DNA of 64,000 nucleotides. Origin: an uncultured Lachnospiraceae bacterium. GTDB taxonomy: Bacteria > Bacillota > Clostridia > Lachnospirales > Lachnospiraceae. The stretch covers positions 1 to 64,000 of the forward strand of contig CAJTUZ010000010.1 in the NCBI GenBank assembly GCA_910579735.1, given 5' to 3'. Position numbers and translations under genes: made by a program. This document shows, piece after piece, positions 34,349-43,321 of this stretch (its first letter is position 1; each line of letters opens with the position of its first letter). Under the pieces are notes generated by a model. It saw only the letters and a program-made list of their open reading frames with translations, was not told where the DNA came from and made no database searches.

Positions 34349-35530
34349 ATGAACATGAATTTTCAAAAAACCATCAACGAATTTGGCGCACAGCCATCAG
34401 AATCTGTTTTACAGACAGCTTTTATCCAGAATGCTCTGGATGCCTGCCGGGATGCAGGCGGCGGCGAGGTAATCGTTCCCGCCGGACACTATCTTACAGG
34501 CAGCATACGCCTTTATGACAACACGACGCTTCATCTTCAGGAAAATGCCGTACTGATCGGCTCGGAAAATGCTGCCGATTACACAGATTACGGGAAAGAA
34601 ACCACGCTTGGTTACCTGTATCAGCAGGAGTATATTGATCTGTGGCATCTTCCGCCCCATTATGTCTACGCCCTTGTTTCTGCGATTGATGCCAAAAACG
34701 TTTCCATCATCGGCGAAGCAGGATCAGGCTTTAACGGACAAAACTGCAGGGACGACGCCGGGGAAGAAGGTTTCCGCGGTCCTATGGGAATCCGGTTATG
34801 CCGCTGCGAGAATGTGATTTTAAGCGGTTATTATTTTAAAGATTGTGCAAACTGGGCGCATCAGATCGATTCCTGCCATAACGTAACAATCAAAAATTTA
34901 TCCATTTATGCGGGACATGATGGCATTGACATCCACCACTGCATCAACGTGGAGGTCACCGGCTGCGATATCCAGTCAGGTGACGACTGTATCGCCGGTT
35001 ATGACGCTTACAATTTCCACATGGCAGACTGCCGGCTGAACACTGCCTGCAATTCGCTCCGCATCGGATGCGTCAACATGCTGATCGAAAACTGTACTTT
35101 CTATGGCCCCGCCAAGTATCCTCACCGCATTTCAGGACGCCATAATACGTTGTACGCTTTTGAATATTATTCTCATGGTGCAGACAAAGTAAGAGACAAC
35201 AGCCGCAGCTGGATTGTCAAAAACTGCAGTTTCCAGAATATCGATGCTCTGATCCATTATGAATTCGGAGATAAGATCCATTTGCAGGAAACTACGCCTC
35301 TTGAAGATGTTTCTTTTTACAATGTGACAATAGAGAATCTTCATAAAGCATCCGTTTTTAAAGGAACCGAGGGAACACGGGCCACGATGAAATTCGTAGA
35401 CTCAAACATCACCTACGCTCCTGAAGCGGAAGAACCCGCCTGCATCCTCACCAATGCACATGCAGAGGTTATTCTTGAAAATACTGCCGTAAACAGCGGA
35501 CCGGTTCCTTTTATTCATTCAGAAGAATAA
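34349..35530 (+). CDS. GH28-like right-handed beta-helix protein
   Basis: 393 residues, no signal peptide, so intracellular. Beta-helix repeats run from about residue 110 to 370. Polygalacturonase-type acidic residues are seen at HDGIDIH (Asp191, Asp194) and SGDDCIAG (Asp212, Asp213), but the usual His of the GHG motif and the RIK motif are not canonical (CNSLRIG at 235-240). It may hydrolyse an imported pectic or rhamnogalacturonan fragment, or be an atypical member with another linkage. Start at ATG 34349 with GGGAAGG. Linked to the regulator upstream by position and by the shared operator-like motif. Confidence 0.78.
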   Translation: MNMNFQKTINEFGAQPSESVLQTAFIQNALDACRDAGGGEVIVPAGHYLTGSIRLYDNTTLHLQENAVLIGSENAADYTDYGKETTLGYLYQQEYIDLWHLPPHYVYALVSAIDAKNVSIIGEAGSGFNGQNCRDDAGEEGFRGPMGIRLCRCENVILSGYYFKDCANWAHQIDSCHNVTIKNLSIYAGHDGIDIHHCINVEVTGCDIQSGDDCIAGYDAYNFHMADCRLNTACNSLRIGCVNMLIENCTFYGPAKYPHRISGRHNTLYAFEYYSHGADKVRDNSRSWIVKNCSFQNIDALIHYEFGDKIHLQETTPLEDVSFYNVTIENLHKASVFKGTEGTRATMKFVDSNITYAPEAEEPACILTNAHAEVILENTAVNSGPVPFIHSEE

Positions 35531-35564
35531 GACCGGCGTCCTGCTGAAACAGTACGAAAACCTG

Positions 35565-35596
35565 ATAGTATCCTGACATTTCTGTCAGGATACTAT
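35565..35596 (+). terminator. Hairpin after the GH28-like gene
   Basis: ATAGTATCCTGACA and TGTCAGGATACTAT, a perfect 14-pair stem with a four-base loop, between convergent genes. The T tract after it is weak on both strands. Confidence 0.6.
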
Positions 35597-35646
35597 TGCT
35601 GTTCTCCTCAAATCCTGCAGCAGATGTTCCGGCACAGATGAATCTA

Positions 35647-36489
35647 TCATTCTGAAGCATTTGCCCGGCAGCAGATCTGATAATATTCTCCCGGAGTCAT
35701 CTGAAATTCTTTCTTGAATGCACGAAAAAAATGATTGTATCCGGCAAATCCCGCTTTCGCATATACGTGGCTTACCGGCATCCCTTCTGCAATATATCTG
35801 GCGCAGAGCGCTAGTTTTGTTTTGACGATATAACTGTGTACGGTCTGACCTGTTCCTTTTTTAAATTCCCTCTGGATATGCCTCCGGCTGATATTGAACT
35901 CCTGCTCCAGCCTTTCCAGCGGAATTTCTTCCGTAATATGTTCCTTGATATAGAACATGAGAGAATCTAAAAGCATCTCCTTCATCTCCGGTTCCTTTTT
36001 GGTTTCTTTTTCCGGCTGTCTGAATGCTCTGGCAAGAAAAACGGCGACCAGAGAAAGGATCCCGAACCTGTAAATAGAACCCCCAAGCTCTGACGCTTTT
36101 CCCTGCTTGGACAAATCCCCGATCAGATTTTTCGTAATCATCATCAGACTGTTTTCGGCAGTGACCGAAACACATTCCGAAGGCAGCGCCGCAAAGTATT
36201 CCATAAAGTTCATTCCTTCACCGGAAAGTTCCTGTAAGAGTTTCGCCGAAAATTGGATCGAGAGCAGTTCCAGCGGAAAAGCACCGGACGCACTGCGCAG
36301 CGACAGGGACGCTCCCGGCTTGAGCATCAGAATTTCATGGATGCTGCAGCGCAATTGCCGCCCTGCATATTTATAATGATAGCTGCCTGTTTTTGCGAGA
36401 ATAAACTGATAATATCCGCCCGAAGAGACCGAAATTTTTTCGGATCCTTCACATATTATTTTTGAAACAAGATATGCCTTCTTCTCCAT
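35647..36489 (-). CDS. AraC-family transcriptional regulator
   Basis: 280 residues. An N-terminal cupin-like sensor (GGYYQFILAKTGSYHYKYAG) and a C-terminal double helix-turn-helix (EIPLERLEQEFNISRRHIQR and MPVSHVYAKAGFAGYNHFFR, then FKKEFQMTPGEYYQ). It diverges from the membrane-bound hydrolase at 36711, its most likely target. A small palindrome with TTGAT/ATCAA arms lies near 36590 in the AT-rich gap between them. Confidence 0.92.
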   Translation of the reverse strand: MEKKAYLVSKIICEGSEKISVSSGGYYQFILAKTGSYHYKYAGRQLRCSIHEILMLKPGASLSLRSASGAFPLELLSIQFSAKLLQELSGEGMNFMEYFAALPSECVSVTAENSLMMITKNLIGDLSKQGKASELGGSIYRFGILSLVAVFLARAFRQPEKETKKEPEMKEMLLDSLMFYIKEHITEEIPLERLEQEFNISRRHIQREFKKGTGQTVHSYIVKTKLALCARYIAEGMPVSHVYAKAGFAGYNHFFRAFKKEFQMTPGEYYQICCRANASE

Positions 36490-36710
36490 GCCAGTCTCCT
36501 TTGATGTGTCATTCTTTGATGCTGAGCTTTCAATAATAATATTATGAAAAAATATATCTGAAAAAATTTACAGCCATTATATATTTTATTGATGTAATTA
36601 TCAACAACACCTCCGGCATGATGTCGCTTTTTGTATGCATATTGTCCGAATATGTATATGAGCCTTTTTATCAATTATTTATAATTGGTTTATCAAGGAG
36701 GTATTTCATT

Positions 36711-38612
36711 ATGAAAGCAAAAAAAGAAATGAGGATCACTCCTCAAAAGGCATTTGTATTTTCGCTTCTCTTCACCCTGCTCTTTACGGCATTATCCGGC
36801 GCCATTCTCCGCAATTGGGGAAATATCAGCATTTCTACTGTAAACCTGGGCACCCGAAACGGCAATCAGGTAGCGGCACGGATTTTCAAACCGGACTCCG
36901 CTACAGCGGATAATCCGGCCCCTGCGGTTATTCTTACGCATGGACTGACCGTCAACAAAGAGAGCTATTCCCAGTATGGACTGGAGCTTGCGCGCAGAGG
37001 TTTCGTTGTCATTCTGCCCGATATGCTCAACCATGGAGATTCCGAGATCACCGGAGCGGAAATCTATTTCGCACCTGCTGAAGTAAATGATGCATACGGT
37101 TCCTACGCGGCAGTAAAATATGCCGGAACTCTGGACTATGTGGATCAGTCCCAGATCGGCGTTGCGGGACACTCCGCCGGCGGACAGTCGGCCAATAACT
37201 GTGTCAAAATGGATAATCAGGAAGAAAACCCTGTTATTTCCGCGGTTTATCTGATATCTTCCGATCCGGTATTTACGGACGATACGGGAGCATGGGCAAA
37301 TATTTACGGTTCCAGAGACTTCGGCGTTTATTATACCATTTATGATCATGTCTATTTCAAAGGAATCGATTCCAATGGACAGACAATGAATGTACAGCAA
37401 TGGCTGCGCTCCGACAGCGCAAAATCACTGTTTGCCTTCGGAGATGAACCATCTGCTTTTGCAGGGGACCATGTGGTTCCCGGACATACTTACGTCGCAG
37501 AAATAGACGGTGAAACGGCTCTGCGCCGGGTCAATTCCGCCAGGGAAATACACGCAAAACCGCAGGGCGGATCAAATGCCCTTGCAGCCGTCTGTGACTT
37601 TTTTCAGGACTGCTTCGAAGCGCCCAGTTACATTGTCGGACAAAACCAGCGTTATGCGGTTTTGACCATCAGCAATCTGCTTGGTATGTTAGGCGTTCTT
37701 ATTTGCAGTGTATGCTGCATGGGCTGCCTTACACGCGTGAAATTCTTCTCATGCCTGCAGGAAGGCGAGATGGCAGCTCTGCGTCCGGCTCCTGACAGAA
37801 ACGGGAAAAAATGGTTCTGGATATTGACGATTCTCAACTGTGTTTTTGCCTTCTGCAGTATCAGCGCAATATTCAGGCTGGGATTCGGCTATTCCTGCAA
37901 TACCGTTTTTGCCCAGCAGCCCTCGAATATTTATGCGCTCTGGGCGCTGTTAAACGGAATCTTTATGCTGATCACCTCTTTCGTCTCTTATGCATTATAC
38001 GGACGAAAAAACGGAGCTTCCCTGACCGGCTGGGGATTGAAGATTTCGCCCATCCTGCTTTTGAAAAGCATATTGGCGGCTCTGAGCGTCTGTACGCTCG
38101 TATTCCTTATCACCGCGGCGGCAAACCGCATATTTGATGTGGATTACCACTATTATCTGTGGGGATTCAAAAATATTCCCCTGGAAAACCTGGGCGTATT
38201 CTTTGCGTATCTTCCCATGTATCTGCTCTTCGGCATTGCCGTATCGATTGCCCTGAACAGTGCATATCACTGCAGGATCGCAAATGAGCCGGAATGGGTA
38301 AACGATCTGTTTTTCGCGCTGATGAATATGCTGCCGGCTCTTGTAATCACCCTGACCGGTTATTATCTTTATGCAAAGAACGGCATAAAACCTTTTGTCT
38401 TCGGTTCCACCTATACGTATACTTACACGATCAATGCCATTCCGGTATTCCCGGTGGCCATCATTTTGATCCGGCGGTTATTTAAGCGATGCAACAACCC
38501 TTATATTCCCGGTATCATCGTAGGTATCCTTTTATGCTGGCTTCAGGTATCCTGTTCTTTTACTTTTCATGCGAACATGTACTATGGACCGGCGGCGGCC
38601 TATCTGCCATAA
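36711..38612 (+). CDS. Membrane-embedded alpha/beta hydrolase
   Basis: About 633 residues from ATG 36711 (MKAKKEM), which has AAGGAGG; an ATG at 36618 is in frame without a ribosome site. One N-terminal membrane segment is followed by an extracytoplasmic-looking alpha/beta-hydrolase domain with nucleophile motif GVAGHSAGGQ (Ser near 155) and GDEPSAFAGDHVV. About seven membrane segments fill the C-terminal half (from about residue 315). Hydrolase and polytopic domains in one chain are uncommon outside Clostridia. Substrate unknown; lipids or envelope esters are possible. Likely controlled by the divergent AraC regulator. Confidence 0.8.
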   Translation: MKAKKEMRITPQKAFVFSLLFTLLFTALSGAILRNWGNISISTVNLGTRNGNQVAARIFKPDSATADNPAPAVILTHGLTVNKESYSQYGLELARRGFVVILPDMLNHGDSEITGAEIYFAPAEVNDAYGSYAAVKYAGTLDYVDQSQIGVAGHSAGGQSANNCVKMDNQEENPVISAVYLISSDPVFTDDTGAWANIYGSRDFGVYYTIYDHVYFKGIDSNGQTMNVQQWLRSDSAKSLFAFGDEPSAFAGDHVVPGHTYVAEIDGETALRRVNSAREIHAKPQGGSNALAAVCDFFQDCFEAPSYIVGQNQRYAVLTISNLLGMLGVLICSVCCMGCLTRVKFFSCLQEGEMAALRPAPDRNGKKWFWILTILNCVFAFCSISAIFRLGFGYSCNTVFAQQPSNIYALWALLNGIFMLITSFVSYALYGRKNGASLTGWGLKISPILLLKSILAALSVCTLVFLITAAANRIFDVDYHYYLWGFKNIPLENLGVFFAYLPMYLLFGIAVSIALNSAYHCRIANEPEWVNDLFFALMNMLPALVITLTGYYLYAKNGIKPFVFGSTYTYTYTINAIPVFPVAIILIRRLFKRCNNPYIPGIIVGILLCWLQVSCSFTFHANMYYGPAAAYLP

Positions 38613-38642
38613 AATTTTTCCTCCACAATAATCTTTTTTATA

Positions 38643-38686
38643 ATCCCCCCGGAATATCTTTGCAACGTATCCCGGGGGGATATTTT
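38643..38686 (+). terminator. Terminator of the membrane hydrolase gene
   Basis: ATCCCCCCGG and CCGGGGGGAT arms with a GATATT-rich loop and a following TATTTT. Lies between convergent genes, so it may serve both. Confidence 0.7.
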
Positions 38687-38704
38687 AAATGGTAAATTTC
38701 TCCT

Positions 38705-40375
38705 TTATCTGGCCCGAAATCCCTCCTCGATCCTTTCGCCGATCAACGTACTCCGCTCTAACATAGGCTTATAACAGGTTCCCGGACAGACATAATAACT
38801 GTTGACTTCGCCGCCTGTCGAAAAGTAGATTTTATTTCCGTTGATCTCATAAATATCCATGCCGCCCCTGTCGTAATCTTTCTGCACCGCATAATATGGT
38901 TCTTTCAGGTTTTGTTTGATAAAAACACCGGCGTCCGTAATATACTGATCCCAGTAAGGACTGACTCCGCTGATGATACAGAAACTTAATCCTCCCGTTA
39001 CGATACTGTACAGACCTCTCTTTTTCTCGCTCAGATATTCTCCTACCGCAATCACGATCACGGCAATCAGAAAGGCAAGGCCGTACCGGATAAAAGGAGC
39101 CGTGAAAAACCATACGGCAATGTTTCCCCATATGGCAAGATGCAGTACGATAAGCTGCGGTCTCACTTTCTGTTTTCTCCCGATCCGCACGGACAGCATG
39201 ATGATCTGTAAAAGCAGGCTCAATACAACTGCTCCCAGAAACATCTTTTCATAACGAAATTGATGTTCCCACCAGACCGGCAGCCATTTGCCGACAGGCA
39301 GGTCCTCCTTGGAAACATCATACAGACAGCGTCCCCAGACTTTGATCTGCGCAGCGTCATGCAGCAGATACTCCTTCGGCACCTTCCATATCGGATCAAA
39401 AAGATCGATACCTTCAAAGGGATAAAGCAGCCAGCCCGAAATATAATAATTTCTGACCAAAAAAGGACATATTATTATACAGCCGCAGAAAACATACAGA
39501 CCAATCTCCATCCATTTTTTATTTTTGATCAGATAACAGGCCGGATATACGGCAAGCAAAACAAGCAGACACGACGAAAATTTCAAAGTGAGCGTAAAGA
39601 CCGCCGCAATCGACAGCAGCGCATACAGCAGCATATCCGAATATCCTTCCAGCAGATTTTCACACCATGCGGTAATAATAAAAAGTGCAAAGAACATCGT
39701 TGCATAATCTGTGGCCGGCGACATGCTGCGCGTCACATTCACCAGCGTATAGAGCAGAATACCTGCCCGCACCGCATCCGTTACGTGATTATCATGCCGC
39801 CTGAAATACCGCAGGCCGTGAAAGGCATACAGGCACATAAACACTTCCAGAAAACCGGTCGTCGTATGCAGAGAACGCCCAAACAGCCAGCTTAAACTAA
39901 ATATCGAGGCAAATGCCAGATAGGCGCTGTTATAGGCATAGTGAAGCTGCAGATTGCCGATGCCTTTAACTAACCCGTATTCCTCATAGACCCGGATCGC
40001 CGCCGCATGATAGATATTCGTATCCGTATGAAATTCTCCTCTGGATGTAAAAAAGGCAATCAGCAGCATAAAACAGCCGTAAAAAAATCCCTCCCAGGAA
40101 CATACTACGGGGCGGCATGCATAAAAAAGACTGCGTATCCTGTCCCTGTTTAAGTATCCGCTCAACAAAGCCGCCGTTAACATTATCGCATGTGCCCGGA
40201 CTCCGATTCCGGCAAAAATACTGAAAAACTCCGCATATACGGTAATCGTGATGATGCCTGCGCTCAGACAGCATGCCAGAGAAAACCGCCTCTTTGCAAA
40301 CAGATTGAGCACGCCCGTTCCAATAAGCGTACAGATTATGAAAATATACAACCAGCTTAAAATGACCGATATCAC
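38705..40375 (-). CDS. Polytopic membrane protein, LIC_10190/glycosyltransferase-like
   Basis: About 556 residues from GTG 40375 (VISVILSW), preceded by AAAGGAG at nine bases; an ATG at 40441 is in frame but adds a non-hydrophobic leader with no ribosome site. About twelve membrane segments. The first outer loop has HTDTNIYHAAAIRVYEEYG and LQLHYAYNSAYLAFASIFS, typical of LIC_10190-type membrane proteins related to GT-C glycosyltransferases. It probably takes part in envelope polysaccharide or glycan assembly. It stands alone, with no glycan biosynthesis genes nearby. Function is inferred from fold only. Confidence 0.78.
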   Translation of the reverse strand: MISVILSWLYIFIICTLIGTGVLNLFAKRRFSLACCLSAGIITITVYAEFFSIFAGIGVRAHAIMLTAALLSGYLNRDRIRSLFYACRPVVCSWEGFFYGCFMLLIAFFTSRGEFHTDTNIYHAAAIRVYEEYGLVKGIGNLQLHYAYNSAYLAFASIFSLSWLFGRSLHTTTGFLEVFMCLYAFHGLRYFRRHDNHVTDAVRAGILLYTLVNVTRSMSPATDYATMFFALFIITAWCENLLEGYSDMLLYALLSIAAVFTLTLKFSSCLLVLLAVYPACYLIKNKKWMEIGLYVFCGCIIICPFLVRNYYISGWLLYPFEGIDLFDPIWKVPKEYLLHDAAQIKVWGRCLYDVSKEDLPVGKWLPVWWEHQFRYEKMFLGAVVLSLLLQIIMLSVRIGRKQKVRPQLIVLHLAIWGNIAVWFFTAPFIRYGLAFLIAVIVIAVGEYLSEKKRGLYSIVTGGLSFCIISGVSPYWDQYITDAGVFIKQNLKEPYYAVQKDYDRGGMDIYEINGNKIYFSTGGEVNSYYVCPGTCYKPMLERSTLIGERIEEGFRAR

Positions 40376-40611
40376 TTTGTATTTCTCCTTTGGTAATTTG
40401 TTTGGTCCGGTCACTTTCCCTTTTCCCGGACACTCCATCACAGACTCTGCAGTACTCCATAATAGATTCTGCCGGCAGAATACTTATTATTCCAAAATAT
40501 CACTTAATTCTTATATACGGCTGCCGTATCATGGAAATTCTGCCAAACTGCACAACAGATAAAAATCAGCATCACCGTATTTTTCTACTGTCCGCCTGTT
40601 TTTTATGCATC

Positions 40612-40649
40612 AAAAAAGCGCAGACCATCAGCTTTTCATGGTTCTGCAC
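40612..40649 (-). terminator. Terminator of the NlpC/P60 gene
   Basis: On the minus strand GCAGAACCAT pairs with ATGGTCTGC, followed by GCTTTTTT, directly after the hydrolase stop. The remaining gap 40376-40611 shows no gene. Confidence 0.75.
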
Positions 40650-40665
40650 TTTCATTATGATTCCG

Positions 40666-41898
40666 CTATATAATTCTTCTCACCGTAATAATACTTCGAT
40701 AAGTCGCCGATTCTGTCTTGATTCCTGTCCGTTCGGTACTGGCGTGTACGATACGGCCGTTCCCGATATAGATGCCCACATGCCCGCCATAATAGATAAT
40801 ATCTCCCGGCTGGGCATCCGCGTAAGATACGCCTGTCCCTGCGCCTGACTGTGCATAGGAGCTTCTTGGCAGAGAGTAGCCGAACGATTTGTAAACGGCC
40901 CAGACAAACCCGGAACAGTCCGCGCCTTCCGTCAGGCTCGTGCCGCCCGCCTTATAAGGATAGCCGACATACTGACAGGCAAAGTTCGCAATCTCCTGCC
41001 CTTTGGCGCTTCCGCCGGCGGCTGCGACCGGTTTTTCTTTCACGGGTACGGATTGATTATTCTGTACCGTACTCAGCGCACCGTTGTTTCCGGCTTCTGC
41101 CTGCGCCTGCATTCTGGCCTCTTCTTCGGCTTTTCTGCGTGCCTCTTCCTCGGCCCTGCGTCTGGCTTCCTCTTCCTCTAACTTCCTGATCTGTGCTGTT
41201 TCCTGTTTGATCTTGGTCGTGTAGGCTGCCGCCTCCTGTCTGGCTTTGGCAAGCATGATATCATAATTTTCATACTCTTCCTGCTTCTCGGCCAGTACTT
41301 CCTCCATATAGGCCTGTTCTTCTTCAAGTTCGTATTGAGAAGTCTGCAGTTCGGACTTTTCTTCTTCCAGCGTGTCCTGCAGCATTGCCACTTCCTCAAC
41401 CGTAGCCTGATATTCTTCCAACAGCTTCCTGTCGTATTCATACAACTGCTCGACGTATTCCGCCTTATTGATCATATCGCTGATATTTAAGGACTCCGTA
41501 AAAAGCTGCAGATAGGAAATTTCTCCCTGCTCATACATAAATTGGATCCGGATCTTCATCGACTCATACTGTTCGTCTTTGACCGCCACCGCAGCATCAT
41601 AATCCGCCTGTGTCAATGCGATCTCTTCTTCCTTGGCCTTAATGGCTTCTTCAATCAGACTGATATCCGTAAGCAGAGCCACCATTTCCGCATCCAGCTC
41701 GTCAATCTGCGCTCCGATGTCGGCCTGTGCGCCTTTATAATCGTCGATCTGTTTGTTGACATCCTTTAGCTGATCCTCATTCTGTTTTTTCTGCTCCTGC
41801 AGCTCTGAGATCGTAGTAGCGCGCACCGGCTCTATCACTGCGATAAGCAGCATCACCATGGCCAGAACGCTTACCAGTCTCTTCCATCCTTTTTTCAT
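40666..41898 (-). CDS. Secreted NlpC/P60 peptidoglycan endopeptidase with coiled-coil N-terminus
   Basis: 410 residues. Signal peptide (about 1-27), a long Glu/Gln/Lys-rich coiled coil (about 28-255, including an EEARRKAEEEAR repeat), a linker, then a C-terminal NlpC/P60 domain. The catalytic Cys is in GADCSGFVWAVYKSF and the His in GGHVGIYIG. The layout is that of CwlO/PcsB-type D,L-endopeptidases that cut stem peptides during growth and division. The coiled coil usually mediates control by FtsEX. It follows asnS by 15 bases and may be read from the same upstream promoter. Confidence 0.92.
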   Translation of the reverse strand: MKKGWKRLVSVLAMVMLLIAVIEPVRATTISELQEQKKQNEDQLKDVNKQIDDYKGAQADIGAQIDELDAEMVALLTDISLIEEAIKAKEEEIALTQADYDAAVAVKDEQYESMKIRIQFMYEQGEISYLQLFTESLNISDMINKAEYVEQLYEYDRKLLEEYQATVEEVAMLQDTLEEEKSELQTSQYELEEEQAYMEEVLAEKQEEYENYDIMLAKARQEAAAYTTKIKQETAQIRKLEEEEARRRAEEEARRKAEEEARMQAQAEAGNNGALSTVQNNQSVPVKEKPVAAAGGSAKGQEIANFACQYVGYPYKAGGTSLTEGADCSGFVWAVYKSFGYSLPRSSYAQSGAGTGVSYADAQPGDIIYYGGHVGIYIGNGRIVHASTERTGIKTESATYRSIITVRRII

Positions 41899-41913
41899 AT
41901 GTGCCTCTTCCGA

Positions 41914-43305
41914 CTACAATTCACAATTGTTTACCGTTCTCGGGAAAGGAATAACATCCCTGATATTTCCCATACCTGTCAAATACATCACACATCTTTC
42001 AAATCCGAGTCCGAATCCCGCATGTCTTGCCGAACCGTATTTGCGCAGATCCAGATAAAACTGATAGTCCTCTTTGTTTAAGCCCATTTCTTCCATTCTC
42101 TTCTCGAGTACCGCCAGATCGTCCTCTCTCTGACTTCCGCCGATGATCTCACCGATACCGGGAACAAGACAGTCCATAGCCGCAACGGTCCTGCCGTCTT
42201 CATTTAATTTCATATAAAATGCCTTGATCTCTTTGGGATAATCCGTTACGAATACGGGTCTTTTAAATTCCTGCTCGGTCAGATACCGTTCATGTTCCGT
42301 CTGTAAGTCGCAGCCCCAGGACACCTTATATTCAAACTCATCATTGTGTTTTTCCAGTATCTTAACAGCCTCCGTATAAGTCACATGCGCGAAGTCGGAG
42401 TTTAACACATGCTGCAGTCTTTCGATCAGTCCCTTGTCCACAAACTGGTTAAAGAAATTCATTTCCTCCGGCGCATTCTCCAGCACATAACGGATAATAT
42501 GCTTTAACATCGCTTCGGCAAGCATCATATCGTCTGTCAGATCCGCAAAGGCAATCTCCGGCTCGATCATCCAGAATTCCGCGGCATGTCTTGTCGTATT
42601 GGAATTCTCTGCCCGGAAAGTCGGTCCGAACGTATATACATTTTTAAAAGCAAAGGCATAGGTCTCTACATTGAGCTGCCCGCTTACGGTCAGACTGGTC
42701 GGTTTGCCGAAAAAGTCCTGTGTATAATCGATGGTGCCGTCTTCATTTCTGGGAAGGTTGTCCAGATCGAGCGTTGTCACCTGGAACATCTCCCCGGCTC
42801 CCTCGCAGTCACTGCTCGTAATGAGCGGCGTATGCACGTATACGAATCCTCTCTCCTGGAAAAATGTGTGGATTGCATAAGCGATCAGGGAACGAACCCG
42901 GAAGGTAGCCTGAAACGTATTGGTCCTTGGTCTTAAATGAGAAATCGTTCTCAGATATTCAAACGTATGTCTCTTTTTCTGCAAAGGATAATCTGCGGTA
43001 GAAGCGCCCTCCACCATGATCTCCTGTGCCTGCATCTCAAACGGCTGTTTCGCCTGCGGTGTCGCTACGATCTTTCCTCTGGCCACGATCGCCGAACCCA
43101 CATTCAGTTTGGATATCGTCTCAAAATTTGAAAGCGCATCGCTGTATACGATCTGCAGCGGCTCAAAAAAGGTACCGTCGTTGACGACAATAAAGCCAAA
43201 TGTCTTGGAATCTCTTATACTTCTGACCCATCCGCCGACTGTCACTTCCTTCTCTGTATAATCATCTCTGTTTCGGTACAAATCCTTAATATCTGTCAAA
43301 TCCAT
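41914..43305 (-). CDS. asnS: Asparaginyl-tRNA synthetase
   Basis: 463 residues from ATG 43305 (MDLTDIKDLYRNRD) with AGAGAGG upstream; the open frame to 43350 has no ribosome site of its own. N-terminal OB-fold anticodon-binding domain (VGGWVRSIRDSKTFGFI), then class II catalytic core with motif 2 (FRAENSNTTRHAAEFWMIEPE) shortened here to its key FRAENSNTTRHAAEF and motif 3 GLGFERCVMYLTG near the C-terminus. Charges tRNA-Asn. No T-box leader is seen before it; it follows the FKBP-like lipoprotein gene by 16 bases and is probably co-transcribed. Confidence 0.96.
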   Translation of the reverse strand: MDLTDIKDLYRNRDDYTEKEVTVGGWVRSIRDSKTFGFIVVNDGTFFEPLQIVYSDALSNFETISKLNVGSAIVARGKIVATPQAKQPFEMQAQEIMVEGASTADYPLQKKRHTFEYLRTISHLRPRTNTFQATFRVRSLIAYAIHTFFQERGFVYVHTPLITSSDCEGAGEMFQVTTLDLDNLPRNEDGTIDYTQDFFGKPTSLTVSGQLNVETYAFAFKNVYTFGPTFRAENSNTTRHAAEFWMIEPEIAFADLTDDMMLAEAMLKHIIRYVLENAPEEMNFFNQFVDKGLIERLQHVLNSDFAHVTYTEAVKILEKHNDEFEYKVSWGCDLQTEHERYLTEQEFKRPVFVTDYPKEIKAFYMKLNEDGRTVAAMDCLVPGIGEIIGGSQREDDLAVLEKRMEEMGLNKEDYQFYLDLRKYGSARHAGFGLGFERCVMYLTGMGNIRDVIPFPRTVNNCEL

Positions 43306-43321
43306 TTGAAATCCTCTCTTT

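Noticed and set aside
43306..43321. T-box riboswitch expected before asnS.
   Set aside because: Only 16 bases separate asnS from the preceding gene, and no T-box-like sequence is seen upstream of that gene either.
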